From contig NZ_JACRSZ010000008.1 of assembly GCF_014385005.1 (NCBI RefSeq), positions 117,045-181,044 on the forward strand: a DNA stretch of 64,000 nucleotides, in the 5' to 3' direction. Numbering within the stretch: the first letter of the stretch is position 1; each line of letters opens with the position of its first letter. A program made the position numbers and the translations under genes. The notes under the pieces were generated by a model. That model saw only the letters and a program-made list of their open reading frames with translations, was not told where the DNA came from and ran no database searches. This document shows, piece by piece, positions 41,530 through 49,830 of this stretch. The DNA is from Jingyaoa shaoxingensis (GTDB taxonomy: Bacteria; Bacillota; Clostridia; Lachnospirales; Lachnospiraceae).

Positions 41530-42376
41530 CATTTTAGAATCAATTACTGCACAGTATCATTCTCTGACCCGTTCCGGGAAGAAACTGGCAGACTACATTT
41601 TTGCACATACTGGGGAGGCACAGTATTTTTCGATCTCCACTCTGGCTGAAAACAGCGGCGTCTCTGAGGCTTCTATTACACGTTTCTGTCATGGTCTGGG
41701 TCTTGCCGGTTACAATGATTTCAAGCTGGCTCTGGCCAAGACAGACCGTGTGACAGATATGGGCGAATTGTCTGACTCACCTCAGTCCATTGCTTCCGAT
41801 GACAGCTTAAACTGCATTTTCCAGAAAATCCACCAGGCAAGTGTCCTTTCTCTGAATGAGACTCTTGGCTTACTGGATGAAAATACCATCAGCCAGGCGG
41901 TAGATCTTCTGGTGAATGCTGACCGAGTATACTGCTTTGGACATGGAGGCAGCATGGTAATGGCCATGGAAGCCTGGGCACGTTTTTCCACTGCATCTTC
42001 CAAGTTTATTCAGATTACCGACTCCCATATGCAGATCATGGCCACTGCCCTGGCCACTGAAAAAGATGTGATTCTGGTATTTTCCTACTCAGGCTCTACC
42101 AAAGATATGGAATCTACCCTGCAGACCGCCAAAATGCACGGTGTTCCCGTTATTCTGATTACACACTATCCGAATTCCAGAGCCGCAGAATTTGCCGACG
42201 TGGTTCTTCTGTGCGGATACAATGAAGGACCGCTCCAGTCCGGCTCTATCCCGGCCAAAGTAGGACAGATGCTGCTGATTGACTGTCTGTTCTACGGCTT
42301 TTGCCGGAAGAATCCGGAAGCCACTGCTGCCGCACGTTCCGCCACGGCCGAGGCTATCGCGCAGAAATTGCTTTGA
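41519..42376 (+). CDS. RpiR/MurR-family transcriptional regulator
   Basis: A 285-residue regulator with an N-terminal HTH_6 domain (LTRSGKKLADYIF, FSISTLAENSGVSEASITR) and a C-terminal SIS sugar-phosphate-binding domain (VYCFGHGGSMVMA, VILVFSYSGSTKDME). I prefer the TTG start at 41519, 8 bases after AGGGGG, over the TTG at 41513, which is too close. In other Firmicutes such regulators control nan genes in response to ManNAc-6-P. The inverted repeat at 40397-40425 is a candidate target. Confidence 0.87.
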   Translation: MTGNILESITAQYHSLTRSGKKLADYIFAHTGEAQYFSISTLAENSGVSEASITRFCHGLGLAGYNDFKLALAKTDRVTDMGELSDSPQSIASDDSLNCIFQKIHQASVLSLNETLGLLDENTISQAVDLLVNADRVYCFGHGGSMVMAMEAWARFSTASSKFIQITDSHMQIMATALATEKDVILVFSYSGSTKDMESTLQTAKMHGVPVILITHYPNSRAAEFADVVLLCGYNEGPLQSGSIPAKVGQMLLIDCLFYGFCRKNPEATAAARSATAEAIAQKLL

Positions 42377-42385
42377 CATAAAATC

Positions 42386-42425
42386 AAATGGCTCCTCGAA
42401 AGTCGATTCTTTCGAAGAGCCATTT
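42386..42425. terminator. Bidirectional terminator between regulator and GH36 genes
   Basis: AAATGGCTCCTCGAAAG (42386-42402) pairs with CTTTCGAAGAGCCATTT (42409-42425) with one mismatch. Confidence 0.85.
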
Positions 42426-42427
42426 TC

Positions 42428-44575
42428 TTAATCTCTGATCTCAAACAGTCTCGCCGTATTTTCTTCTGGCAGCTGCACCGTTAAAGTGCCCTGATTCGCA
42501 TTCCATGTGAACCTTTCTTCTGCATAGGATGGATAAATACAGTTTACCACTGCAACTTTCTCTTTCAGTCCTGGTATCGGCAGATCTACCGTATCTTTCT
42601 GTCCTTTTCTTCTCCAGACTGCCACATATCTCCTTTCCCCACACTTCAATCCCAGTGCAGACCATTCATCTGTAAAGGAAGACAGTCCCAGCGGCCAGAA
42701 CGGTAAACTTGCTGCAATATCCCCGCGGATACGTTTATACACCTCAATGCCCTCTTTTACCAGTCCAAAACGCATCTCATCCAGCTTTGCCAGATGTCCG
42801 CTCTGATGAATACGCAGAAGCATGGCATTGACCATGTTAAATACTGTTTCCTCCTGCAGCGCCCGTTCGCTTACCTCCTCTTCATGATTCATCGGATAAG
42901 CCCAGACTGCTGCCTGCTCCGGTGTGACCGCTGTCGGTGCATTCGCCGCAATCGTCGCATACAGACGGTAATCATCCTGATCACTGGTGGACTGAATACT
43001 ATATCTGGACAACATGGCATAATCCATCCGCAGCCCGCCACTGGAACAGTTTTCAATAATCAGATCCGGGTAACGTGCCCATACCCCTTCCAGCCACTTC
43101 AGATAGGCACGTTCATGCTCCAGCATTCCCTGTCCCATGCTCTCAGTGTCAATCTCTGTACCGATGCCCGGTTCAATATTATAGTCCATCTTTATATAGC
43201 CTACGCCATACTCTTTTACGATACGGTCTATTACAGAATCTGCATATTCCCGTACCTTCGGATTGCGATAATCCAGCTGGTATCTGCTTCGATCATAAAC
43301 CCGTTTTCCATGACGCACAAAGAAGTACTCATCCGGGAACTCTTTCGCCAGATCACAGTAGATTCCCATGACTTCCATCTCCAGCCATACCCCAGGAATC
43401 ATTCCCTTGCTTCGGATATAATCCGTCACCTTCCGGACACCGCCTGGAAAACGCTTTTTACTTTCCTTCCATTCCCCCACGCTGTCCCACCAGTCACCGT
43501 CGGCATACCATCCGGCATCTATACAAAAGTACTCACATCCTGCCTCTGCTGCTGCATCAATCAGCGGGTATTCTTCTTCTTCTGTCGAATGTCCCCACAG
43601 ACAGTTCATATAATCATTAAAGATTACCGGAAGTTTCTTATTGTCTTCATTTTCCCGGCGGATTCTGCGGCGGTAAGCTGTCAGTGTATCTATTGCCTGA
43701 TTCAGTCCGTCATGTTCGCATTCCGGTGCTCCTGTCACGCCTACAGCCACAGGAACAGAAGTAAAAGATTCTCCTGATGTCAGATTTTTAAACCAATGGG
43801 AATAGATCTCATTCGGTCCGCTGACTGCCAGATAAAGATGTCCATTCTGATCCCCAATCTCCCAGTGCCAGGAACCGTTATGCTCAATCTGCCAGAAGAG
43901 TCCCGTTCCCACACAGGTATTCTCCAGATATGCCATTGGCAGGTATTCCTTAGCAGACCAGTTTCCTGTATTGGAAATCCGAATCATACCAGATGAACGC
44001 TGAATCCGTTCCGGCTGAATCTGATCCATGCCAAGTTCCGGCAAAGTATAACATTTCCAGTTCAGTTCCCTCTGCCAGCTGTTATGTGGAATCCAGACAC
44101 GCATCTTCTCATCTCGTGGGGCCAGTCCCTCTTTCTCGATTCCTTCATAATTAAATCCTGAGATATATTCCACCGTCTGCGTTTCTGTGCCTTCATTTCG
44201 GATAACTTGCCACATACGTACTATAGCCAGGCCATCATAGAACTGCACATAAGCATCTACATATACATCTGTCAGATCGTCTCTGAGCACAAAAAGCAGC
44301 TGCAGTCCATTTTCATTCCGACTTTCACTGTGACTGACATACTTCATGCGGTACCCCGGCGCTGTTACAATATATTTATTTCCGTGCCGTTCATACGGCC
44401 GGTCAAATCCAGACAGCTGCAACTCCACGAATCGGAATCCATAATCCATGGATTCTACTTTAATGTCCTCTTTCTGAAAAGGCAGCGATGACACGTGCAA
44501 CAGCCGAAGATCCTGCTTTTCATCAACTCCCCAGACAATGTAGATCCCATTTTCATGATAACTCAATAACTTCAT
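42428..44575 (-). CDS. Alpha-galactosidase, glycoside hydrolase family 36
   Basis: A 715-residue cytoplasmic retaining enzyme acting on melibiose, raffinose-family sugars and galactomannan fragments. The N-terminal beta-supersandwich covers about 1-300. The barrel has CEYFCIDAGWYADGDWW, the nucleophile Asp in YIKMDYNIEPG (near 470) and the acid/base Asp in QSTSDQDDYR (near 535). The small C-terminal beta domain ends NTARLFEIRD. A GGAGG site precedes the ATG. No transporter is adjacent in the same direction, so substrate may enter through one of the nearby importers. Confidence 0.93.
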   Translation of the reverse strand: MKLLSYHENGIYIVWGVDEKQDLRLLHVSSLPFQKEDIKVESMDYGFRFVELQLSGFDRPYERHGNKYIVTAPGYRMKYVSHSESRNENGLQLLFVLRDDLTDVYVDAYVQFYDGLAIVRMWQVIRNEGTETQTVEYISGFNYEGIEKEGLAPRDEKMRVWIPHNSWQRELNWKCYTLPELGMDQIQPERIQRSSGMIRISNTGNWSAKEYLPMAYLENTCVGTGLFWQIEHNGSWHWEIGDQNGHLYLAVSGPNEIYSHWFKNLTSGESFTSVPVAVGVTGAPECEHDGLNQAIDTLTAYRRRIRRENEDNKKLPVIFNDYMNCLWGHSTEEEEYPLIDAAAEAGCEYFCIDAGWYADGDWWDSVGEWKESKKRFPGGVRKVTDYIRSKGMIPGVWLEMEVMGIYCDLAKEFPDEYFFVRHGKRVYDRSRYQLDYRNPKVREYADSVIDRIVKEYGVGYIKMDYNIEPGIGTEIDTESMGQGMLEHERAYLKWLEGVWARYPDLIIENCSSGGLRMDYAMLSRYSIQSTSDQDDYRLYATIAANAPTAVTPEQAAVWAYPMNHEEEVSERALQEETVFNMVNAMLLRIHQSGHLAKLDEMRFGLVKEGIEVYKRIRGDIAASLPFWPLGLSSFTDEWSALGLKCGERRYVAVWRRKGQKDTVDLPIPGLKEKVAVVNCIYPSYAEERFTWNANQGTLTVQLPEENTARLFEIRD

Positions 44576-44640
44576 ACCCGCCTCCGTACTGTATTTTTGT
44601 CATTTACGCCATGCGTAGCAACCTTCCCTGCACTTTTCTT

Positions 44641-46014
44641 TCATCTTAACACAGAATGTAATCCAAACCCATATAGAATTACATTTTTCTGATATTGAGA
44701 AACCAGTAATGCAATCATAATAATCCAGCTTACATCATAGCTGAAATAAATCACTCGAATATCCCAGAACAGCAAAAGGAGGATCCGACACCATACCACC
44801 CGAAAAATACAGTAACAAAGAAGAGAACACAGCATAGGAAATCCTGTGTGCCCCAGCCCTTTTAATCCTCCTATATATACCTGATTGATTGCATATAAAA
44901 AATAGAACGGAAAGATACACAAAATGGCCTGCTGTCCGTTTCTGAGTATTTCCGGATCTGATGTAAACAACTTCAGAATTACCGGCGCTGCTAGCATAAG
45001 AATTCCTCCTGCTGCTACTGTGAAGGCACTCAGGGTAAGAATACTTTTTTTCATGCCTTCCTGCACACGATCCATTTTTCCTGCTCCATAATTCTGTCCG
45101 ATAAATCCCGTCAATGCCATTCCATAAGAGAAGGCAGGATAATACAGGAATCCTTCCACTCTTGCAAACACAACCATCCCTGCTGCCGCATCTGCACCAA
45201 AAGAATTAATACTATCTTGAATCAGAAGTGAGGAAATACTCATAAAGACTGCCTGCATTCCGGATGGCAATCCGGTATTTATGATCTCCGGCAGTTCTTT
45301 CAGGTCGCCAAACAGTCTGGTTATCTGCAGATTATACCGGACATCCAGTCTGATCATTTTCCATATCATAAGCATAGCCAGCACCCACTGGGAAATCACC
45401 GTTGCGACTCCTGCTCCCGGAAGTCCCATTCCCAGACCTATCACAAATAACACATCCAACACCAGATTCAATCCCGATGAAAATGTGAGGAAATACAAGG
45501 GTTCTCTGGTATTCCCCAGGGAACGCAGAATCGCATTTCCCATATTGTAAATAAACTGCGGAATAATGCCCATCATACAAATTCGCAGATAATACTGTGC
45601 CGGGGAAAATACTTCTTCCGGACAATGAATCCACTGCAAAAAAATTCCAGAACATCCAATGCCGGCCACTGTCATAACAGCTCCGGAGATCAGACTCATC
45701 AACACTACTGCATGAAGAATCCGGCTCAGCTTCTGATACTGAAATCCTCCAAATGCAGCGGCCGTCACCGCACTGACTCCGGTGGAAAATCCAACAAAAA
45801 AATTAATAATCACAGAAAGAATCAGCGCAGCCTCTCCTGCTGCCGCCAGTCCATTTCCGCCTCCAAAATGTCCTACTATCATACAGTCTGCAATGCTGTA
45901 CATCTGTTGAAGAATCTGGGATAACAGAATCGGCGCCGCAAACATCAGCAAAGTTCTCCCAATCGGTCCCTGTTCCATATGAACTTCTGCATTTTTACAT
46001 TTAAAAATACCCAT
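44641..46014 (-). CDS. MATE-family efflux transporter
   Basis: A 457-residue, twelve-span antiporter. Repeat motifs include GPIGRTLLMFAAPILLSQIL, ADCMIVGHFGG and GFIGQNYGAGKMDRVQEGM. I start it at 46014 (MGIFKCKNAEV), after GGGAGGAG; the longer frame adds ten non-conserved residues. It lies 108 bases downstream of the LysR-type regulator on the same strand, so the regulator may control it. The substrate is unknown. Confidence 0.87.
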   Translation of the reverse strand: MGIFKCKNAEVHMEQGPIGRTLLMFAAPILLSQILQQMYSIADCMIVGHFGGGNGLAAAGEAALILSVIINFFVGFSTGVSAVTAAAFGGFQYQKLSRILHAVVLMSLISGAVMTVAGIGCSGIFLQWIHCPEEVFSPAQYYLRICMMGIIPQFIYNMGNAILRSLGNTREPLYFLTFSSGLNLVLDVLFVIGLGMGLPGAGVATVISQWVLAMLMIWKMIRLDVRYNLQITRLFGDLKELPEIINTGLPSGMQAVFMSISSLLIQDSINSFGADAAAGMVVFARVEGFLYYPAFSYGMALTGFIGQNYGAGKMDRVQEGMKKSILTLSAFTVAAGGILMLAAPVILKLFTSDPEILRNGQQAILCIFPFYFLYAINQVYIGGLKGLGHTGFPMLCSLLCYCIFRVVWCRILLLLFWDIRVIYFSYDVSWIIMIALLVSQYQKNVILYGFGLHSVLR

Positions 46015-46122
46015 AACTCCTCCCTTATGTTTGCTTTCCATCACGCTTTGTTATTTAAAGCATAACATATCAGAAGATTTATGGATATTTTCACATTTTT
46101 ATATCTATGATATAAAAAATCA

Positions 46123-47046
46123 TTATATCATTTCATGATCCTTTTCCAGTGCTCCTTCCAGGAAACTTAAAAAATCCACTAATCCTGGAATCAACGGACG
46201 CCCCTGGTATTTCAGATAACCAAACCGGATTTTCTGTTCCAGCCCTTCGATCCTGATCCGTCCAAAATCATTCTGCCGATACATCTCACTAAGCCAGTAG
46301 CTTCCCACATTACAAAGATCGGTATTTTCCAGCATACGAATCATCAGGCTGCTGCTGTTGGTAGTCACCACTTTTGGAAAATCGTGGTACCGTTTCCCTG
46401 AGGGCAGCACCTCCTCCAACATCGCTTCCACCGAGAAAAAATCATCATCCAACTGAATAAATTCCAAATCTGACAACTCTTCCGGTCTGACACTTTTTCG
46501 CCCATAAAGAGGATGTTCCTTTCGCACATAAAGCACCAGATCCGTAGTCAGAAGTGGCATAAATTCCAGGAACCTACGTTCCAGCATATGACGCAGTACC
46601 GACCTTCGGTTGTCCGGTACGAATAAAAATCCCAGATCATCCATTCCTTCCGATACCCGTTCCATCATCTCTTCAATTCCACATTCTCGATATTCTATCT
46701 TCAGCTTTTCCTTTTGCTGAAGATAATAATGGGTCAGGAGCAATGCCATATGACTGCTGGAATTAGATACAATACGCAGAAAAGGAATCTCATTCTGACT
46801 GCTTAATGCAGAAATAGCCTCTGCGTTACGCACCGCATTTACCGCATAAGAATAGATCCGTTTTCCCGCCTCCGTTAGCTCCACCCCTTTTGATTTACGG
46901 ATAAAAAGTGGCGTTCCAAGCTCCTGCTCCAGGGATTTGATCACCATACTGACATGAGGCTGTGTCGTATACAGTTCCTCTGCTGCCAGTGTCAGAGAGT
47001 GATTTCTGGCACATGCAAGAAAACATTTTAGCTGACGTAATTCCAT
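46123..47046 (-). CDS. LysR-family transcriptional regulator
   Basis: A 307-residue regulator: winged helix at residues 1-60 (MELRQLKCFLACARNHSLTL, TTQPHVSMVIKSLEQELG), linker helix, then a two-lobed effector domain (LRIVSNSSSHMALLL). The MATE gene follows on the same strand. The effector is unknown. Confidence 0.88.
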   Translation of the reverse strand: MELRQLKCFLACARNHSLTLAAEELYTTQPHVSMVIKSLEQELGTPLFIRKSKGVELTEAGKRIYSYAVNAVRNAEAISALSSQNEIPFLRIVSNSSSHMALLLTHYYLQQKEKLKIEYRECGIEEMMERVSEGMDDLGFLFVPDNRRSVLRHMLERRFLEFMPLLTTDLVLYVRKEHPLYGRKSVRPEELSDLEFIQLDDDFFSVEAMLEEVLPSGKRYHDFPKVVTTNSSSLMIRMLENTDLCNVGSYWLSEMYRQNDFGRIRIEGLEQKIRFGYLKYQGRPLIPGLVDFLSFLEGALEKDHEMI

Positions 47047-47167
47047 ATCGACATCCTCCTTCTCGTTTTCTTTTCAGACATACCGGCCATTTCTGTCTCT
47101 TATTTTAATATGTCTGCCTATAAAAAACAATTTTTTATAACAGCTGTTTTTGGAAGTGTTTTTAATA

Positions 47168-47196
47168 TAGACATACCATTCTCTTACACTTATAAT
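47168..47196 (+). promoter_or_regulatory. Promoter of the lipoprotein-diguanylate cyclase pair
   Basis: TAGACA (47168-47173), 17-base spacer, TATAAT (47191-47196). Confidence 0.65.
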
Positions 47197-47213
47197 AAAA
47201 GCACAGTTTATTG

Positions 47214-47284
47214 CGAAGCCTGAATCATTTACTGTTCCAGGCACAACATACCCTGGAAAGTTAGATTAATTATACGAGGCTTCT
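47214..47284 (+). promoter_or_regulatory. Structured 5' leader that can sequester the ribosome site
   Basis: GAAGCCT (47214-47220) pairs with AGGCTTC (47278-47284), and inside it TTCCAGG pairs with CCTGGAA (about 47237-47260). The outer 3' strand overlaps GAGG, the only Shine-Dalgarno sequence before the ATG at 47290. It does not match the c-di-GMP riboswitch consensus that I know. Confidence 0.45.
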
Positions 47285-47289
47285 GAATT

Positions 47290-48342
47290 ATGAATGCTAA
47301 GACACTTTTGAATAAAAAACAGTTCTGCCTGCTGATGGCTGCCGGAGCCGCTTCTGCCCTGCTGACCGGCTGTTCCGGTTCTTCCGGATTCGACCCGAAA
47401 GCATCGACGAAAGAATCTGCTATTGTTGACTATACCTGCTTTTCCAATCCGGAAAGTCAGAAAAAGATCTACGTTATTTTAAAAAACTACCATGGAGATT
47501 ATTGGAAAAAAGTAATTACCGGAATTTCTGATGCAACTGATGAAATTGATGCATCCATCTATCTCGGTGGAATTGATAATGAAACAGATATTGACGGACA
47601 GATTTCCCTGATGGAACAGGCCGTCGAACAGAATGCTGATGGGATCCTGCTTGCTCCTGCCAATTCCTCTTCCCTTGTGGACAGCTGCCATACTGCTATG
47701 GAGCAACAGATCCCTCTGGTTCTGATTGATTCTTCCATAAACAGTGAAGATTACAGCCGCTGTTATATGACAAATAATGTCAGTGCCGGTGAAACGGCAG
47801 CTCAAAAGATGCTCTCTCTGCTGCAGGACGCCGGTAACTCTGTCACTGATCATCTGGAAGTCGGTATTATGCTGTCCTCCGATACCTCTCAGGCCATGAT
47901 AAACCGTATATCTGGTTTTCTGGATTACTGGTCGAATTATGCTCCTCAGCAATGGAATATCGCTGAAGATATTTATCTTAATGGCGGAGATATCTTAAAG
48001 GCACAGTCCGATGCATCCAGACTGCTGAAAAAGCATGAGGATCTGAAGGGCATCTTCGGCTGCAACAATACTTCTACTACAGGTATCGTAAATGTACTTA
48101 CCGAGCAAGAACGAACGGATGTGGTTATGGTTGGTTTTGATCTGGCAGATGAAACCCGGCAGTTTATTCAGAATCCGGACTTTTACGGTGCTTCTCTGAT
48201 GCAAAAGCAGGATGAGATGGGATATCAGGGGATTCTTTCTCTGAACGATCTGATAGATGGAAAAGAATCTGGTCAGAAGTATTTTGACACGGATATTATT
48301 TTAATTGACGAAAACTATCTTATGGAGAATTCTGTCTCATGA
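47290..48342 (+). CDS. Sugar-binding-type lipoprotein (RbsB-like)
   Basis: A 350-residue periplasmic-binding-protein-like lipoprotein. The signal peptide ends in lipobox LLTGCSGSSG (Cys at about residue 28). The fold is that of ribose-binding proteins: ISLMEQAVEQNADGILLAPA, IPLVLIDSSINSEDY, KGIFGCNNTSTTGIV, DVVMVGFDLADETRQFI. No ABC permease or ATPase follows. Instead the stop overlaps the ATG of a membrane diguanylate cyclase by four bases (ATGA), which suggests it is a ligand receptor for that sensor rather than a transport component. Confidence 0.88.
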   Translation: MNAKTLLNKKQFCLLMAAGAASALLTGCSGSSGFDPKASTKESAIVDYTCFSNPESQKKIYVILKNYHGDYWKKVITGISDATDEIDASIYLGGIDNETDIDGQISLMEQAVEQNADGILLAPANSSSLVDSCHTAMEQQIPLVLIDSSINSEDYSRCYMTNNVSAGETAAQKMLSLLQDAGNSVTDHLEVGIMLSSDTSQAMINRISGFLDYWSNYAPQQWNIAEDIYLNGGDILKAQSDASRLLKKHEDLKGIFGCNNTSTTGIVNVLTEQERTDVVMVGFDLADETRQFIQNPDFYGASLMQKQDEMGYQGILSLNDLIDGKESGQKYFDTDIILIDENYLMENSVS

Positions 48343-49790
48343 AGGAACAAAGAAAAAACCGCAAAATCAGTAAAGTCCTGTTTCTGCTGTATTTAACTGT
48401 CTGTCTTGGCATTATTATATCAGCTTACTTCCGCCTCAGCCAGATTGCACGCGACTTTAATACTCAGCATCTGGAACTGATTACCGGTCTGTATGCAGAA
48501 AAAATGAATACATCCATGGAATATCTTCAGAATTATGCACAGGAAAATGTTACCATGATTCAATCCATGGAAGATCAAAAACCAGCTGAGATTCTTCAAC
48601 ATTTACGGGATAATCTTGATCAAACCCTTTTCTGCAATATTGGACTGATTCTGAAAAATCAAAAGATTCTGGGAAATCCCTGTGATATTTCTGACATCCA
48701 GAAGAAATGTCTGGATCAGACTGCTAAGGATGCAAAAGAACCCTTTTTTTCTGATCCTTATCGTTCCACCAAGACAGGTAATATGGTTCTTACTATCTTC
48801 GTACCTGTCAGTCATTCGGATAAAATACAGACACTTTTTATGTCCATACCCATCGAAAATTTGAGACAATTAGGCGTGTACGATTTACTTCGTGATAAGA
48901 TCAGCGTCTATCTGTTAAAAGCCGATTCCGAAAATTTTATTACCTGCATCAGCACAGGCTATGATATGGCAGGCAACTGGAATAACCTTCTTCTTCAGCA
49001 GAAGTATTTCCGTTACACAGGCGACTATTCCTATCATCAATGGATCAAAGATATGCAGGCCGGAGAACCAGACGGACGGTTCTCAGCGGAGATCCGAGGC
49101 GAAGCATCCACTATATCCTACCGCAGTATCACCAATATGCCTGGCTGGTATGTCATCGTTGAACTGACCAACAGGAATGTGTCTAATATCACTCAGAACT
49201 TTTCCGTCTGGGGCGGCATCTATGGAAGCATACTGGTTGGCTTTACCATTCTGTATATGCTGACCATCGTATTTCTGGAGAAAAAAGAGAAAAAACGTTA
49301 CATAGGATTATCGACAACCGACCCACTGACCGGTCTTATGAACCGCAGAGCCTTCCAGCGAACTCTGGAAAGTGAACTGCGCAGTCAGAAACCGGGCATC
49401 TTTATCTTTATTGATGTAGATAATTTCAAAAACTACAATGACCGGTACGGTCACAATGTTGGGGATCTCTGTCTGACTCACTTTGCCCGGGCCATGAAAA
49501 AGAGCTTTCCGGATGGCTCCATACTGGGCCGGTACGGAGGCGATGAATTTGTTGTATATCTGAAGAATACCTCTTCTGAATCTGCACAGCAGTATATGTT
49601 GTATTTTCAGGAACAGGTTGCTCATATGCACCTTCCTTCCGGTGAAGCCATCGAACTGTCAGCCAGTGCAGGAGGTGCTGCATTCCCGAAGCAGGGAGAG
49701 GACTTTATCTCCTTATGCAGAAGCGCAGATATAGCATTATATGATGTAAAACGAAATGGTAAGGCCGCTTTCAAAATGAAAGGACACTAA
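48339..49790 (+). CDS. Membrane diguanylate cyclase coupled to a binding lipoprotein
   Basis: A 483-residue protein: span 1 at residues 12-32 (VLFLLYLTVCLGIIISAYF), an extracellular Cache-like domain of about 250 residues (TGNMVLTIFVPVSHSDKIQT; ISYRSITNMPGWYVIVELT), span 2 near 293-313, then GGDEF (TTDPLTGLMNRRAFQ; LGRYGGDEFVVYL near 405). The catalytic loop is intact; no RxxD I-site is seen. It should make c-di-GMP when its outer domain, perhaps with the bound lipoprotein, senses a ligand. It overlaps the lipoprotein gene by four bases. Confidence 0.9.
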   Translation: MKEQRKNRKISKVLFLLYLTVCLGIIISAYFRLSQIARDFNTQHLELITGLYAEKMNTSMEYLQNYAQENVTMIQSMEDQKPAEILQHLRDNLDQTLFCNIGLILKNQKILGNPCDISDIQKKCLDQTAKDAKEPFFSDPYRSTKTGNMVLTIFVPVSHSDKIQTLFMSIPIENLRQLGVYDLLRDKISVYLLKADSENFITCISTGYDMAGNWNNLLLQQKYFRYTGDYSYHQWIKDMQAGEPDGRFSAEIRGEASTISYRSITNMPGWYVIVELTNRNVSNITQNFSVWGGIYGSILVGFTILYMLTIVFLEKKEKKRYIGLSTTDPLTGLMNRRAFQRTLESELRSQKPGIFIFIDVDNFKNYNDRYGHNVGDLCLTHFARAMKKSFPDGSILGRYGGDEFVVYLKNTSSESAQQYMLYFQEQVAHMHLPSGEAIELSASAGGAAFPKQGEDFISLCRSADIALYDVKRNGKAAFKMKGH

Positions 49791-49795
49791 AATTT

Positions 49796-49824
49796 ATGGG
49801 GTATCGAACAAAACGATACCCCAT
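49796..49824. terminator. Bidirectional terminator
   Basis: ATGGGGTATCG pairs perfectly with CGATACCCCAT across a 7-base loop, between the converging cyclase and glycogen phosphorylase genes. Confidence 0.85.
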
Positions 49825-49830
49825 GTTGTT

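Noticed and set aside
42794-43777. Long plus-strand ORF (327 codons) opposite the alpha-galactosidase gene
   Set aside because: It is the antisense shadow of a well-supported GH36 gene, with no ribosome site or family similarity.
47214-47284. c-di-GMP-I (GEMM) riboswitch ahead of the receptor-cyclase operon
   Set aside because: The GEMM conserved core and tetraloop-receptor sequences are not present; only generic helices are seen.
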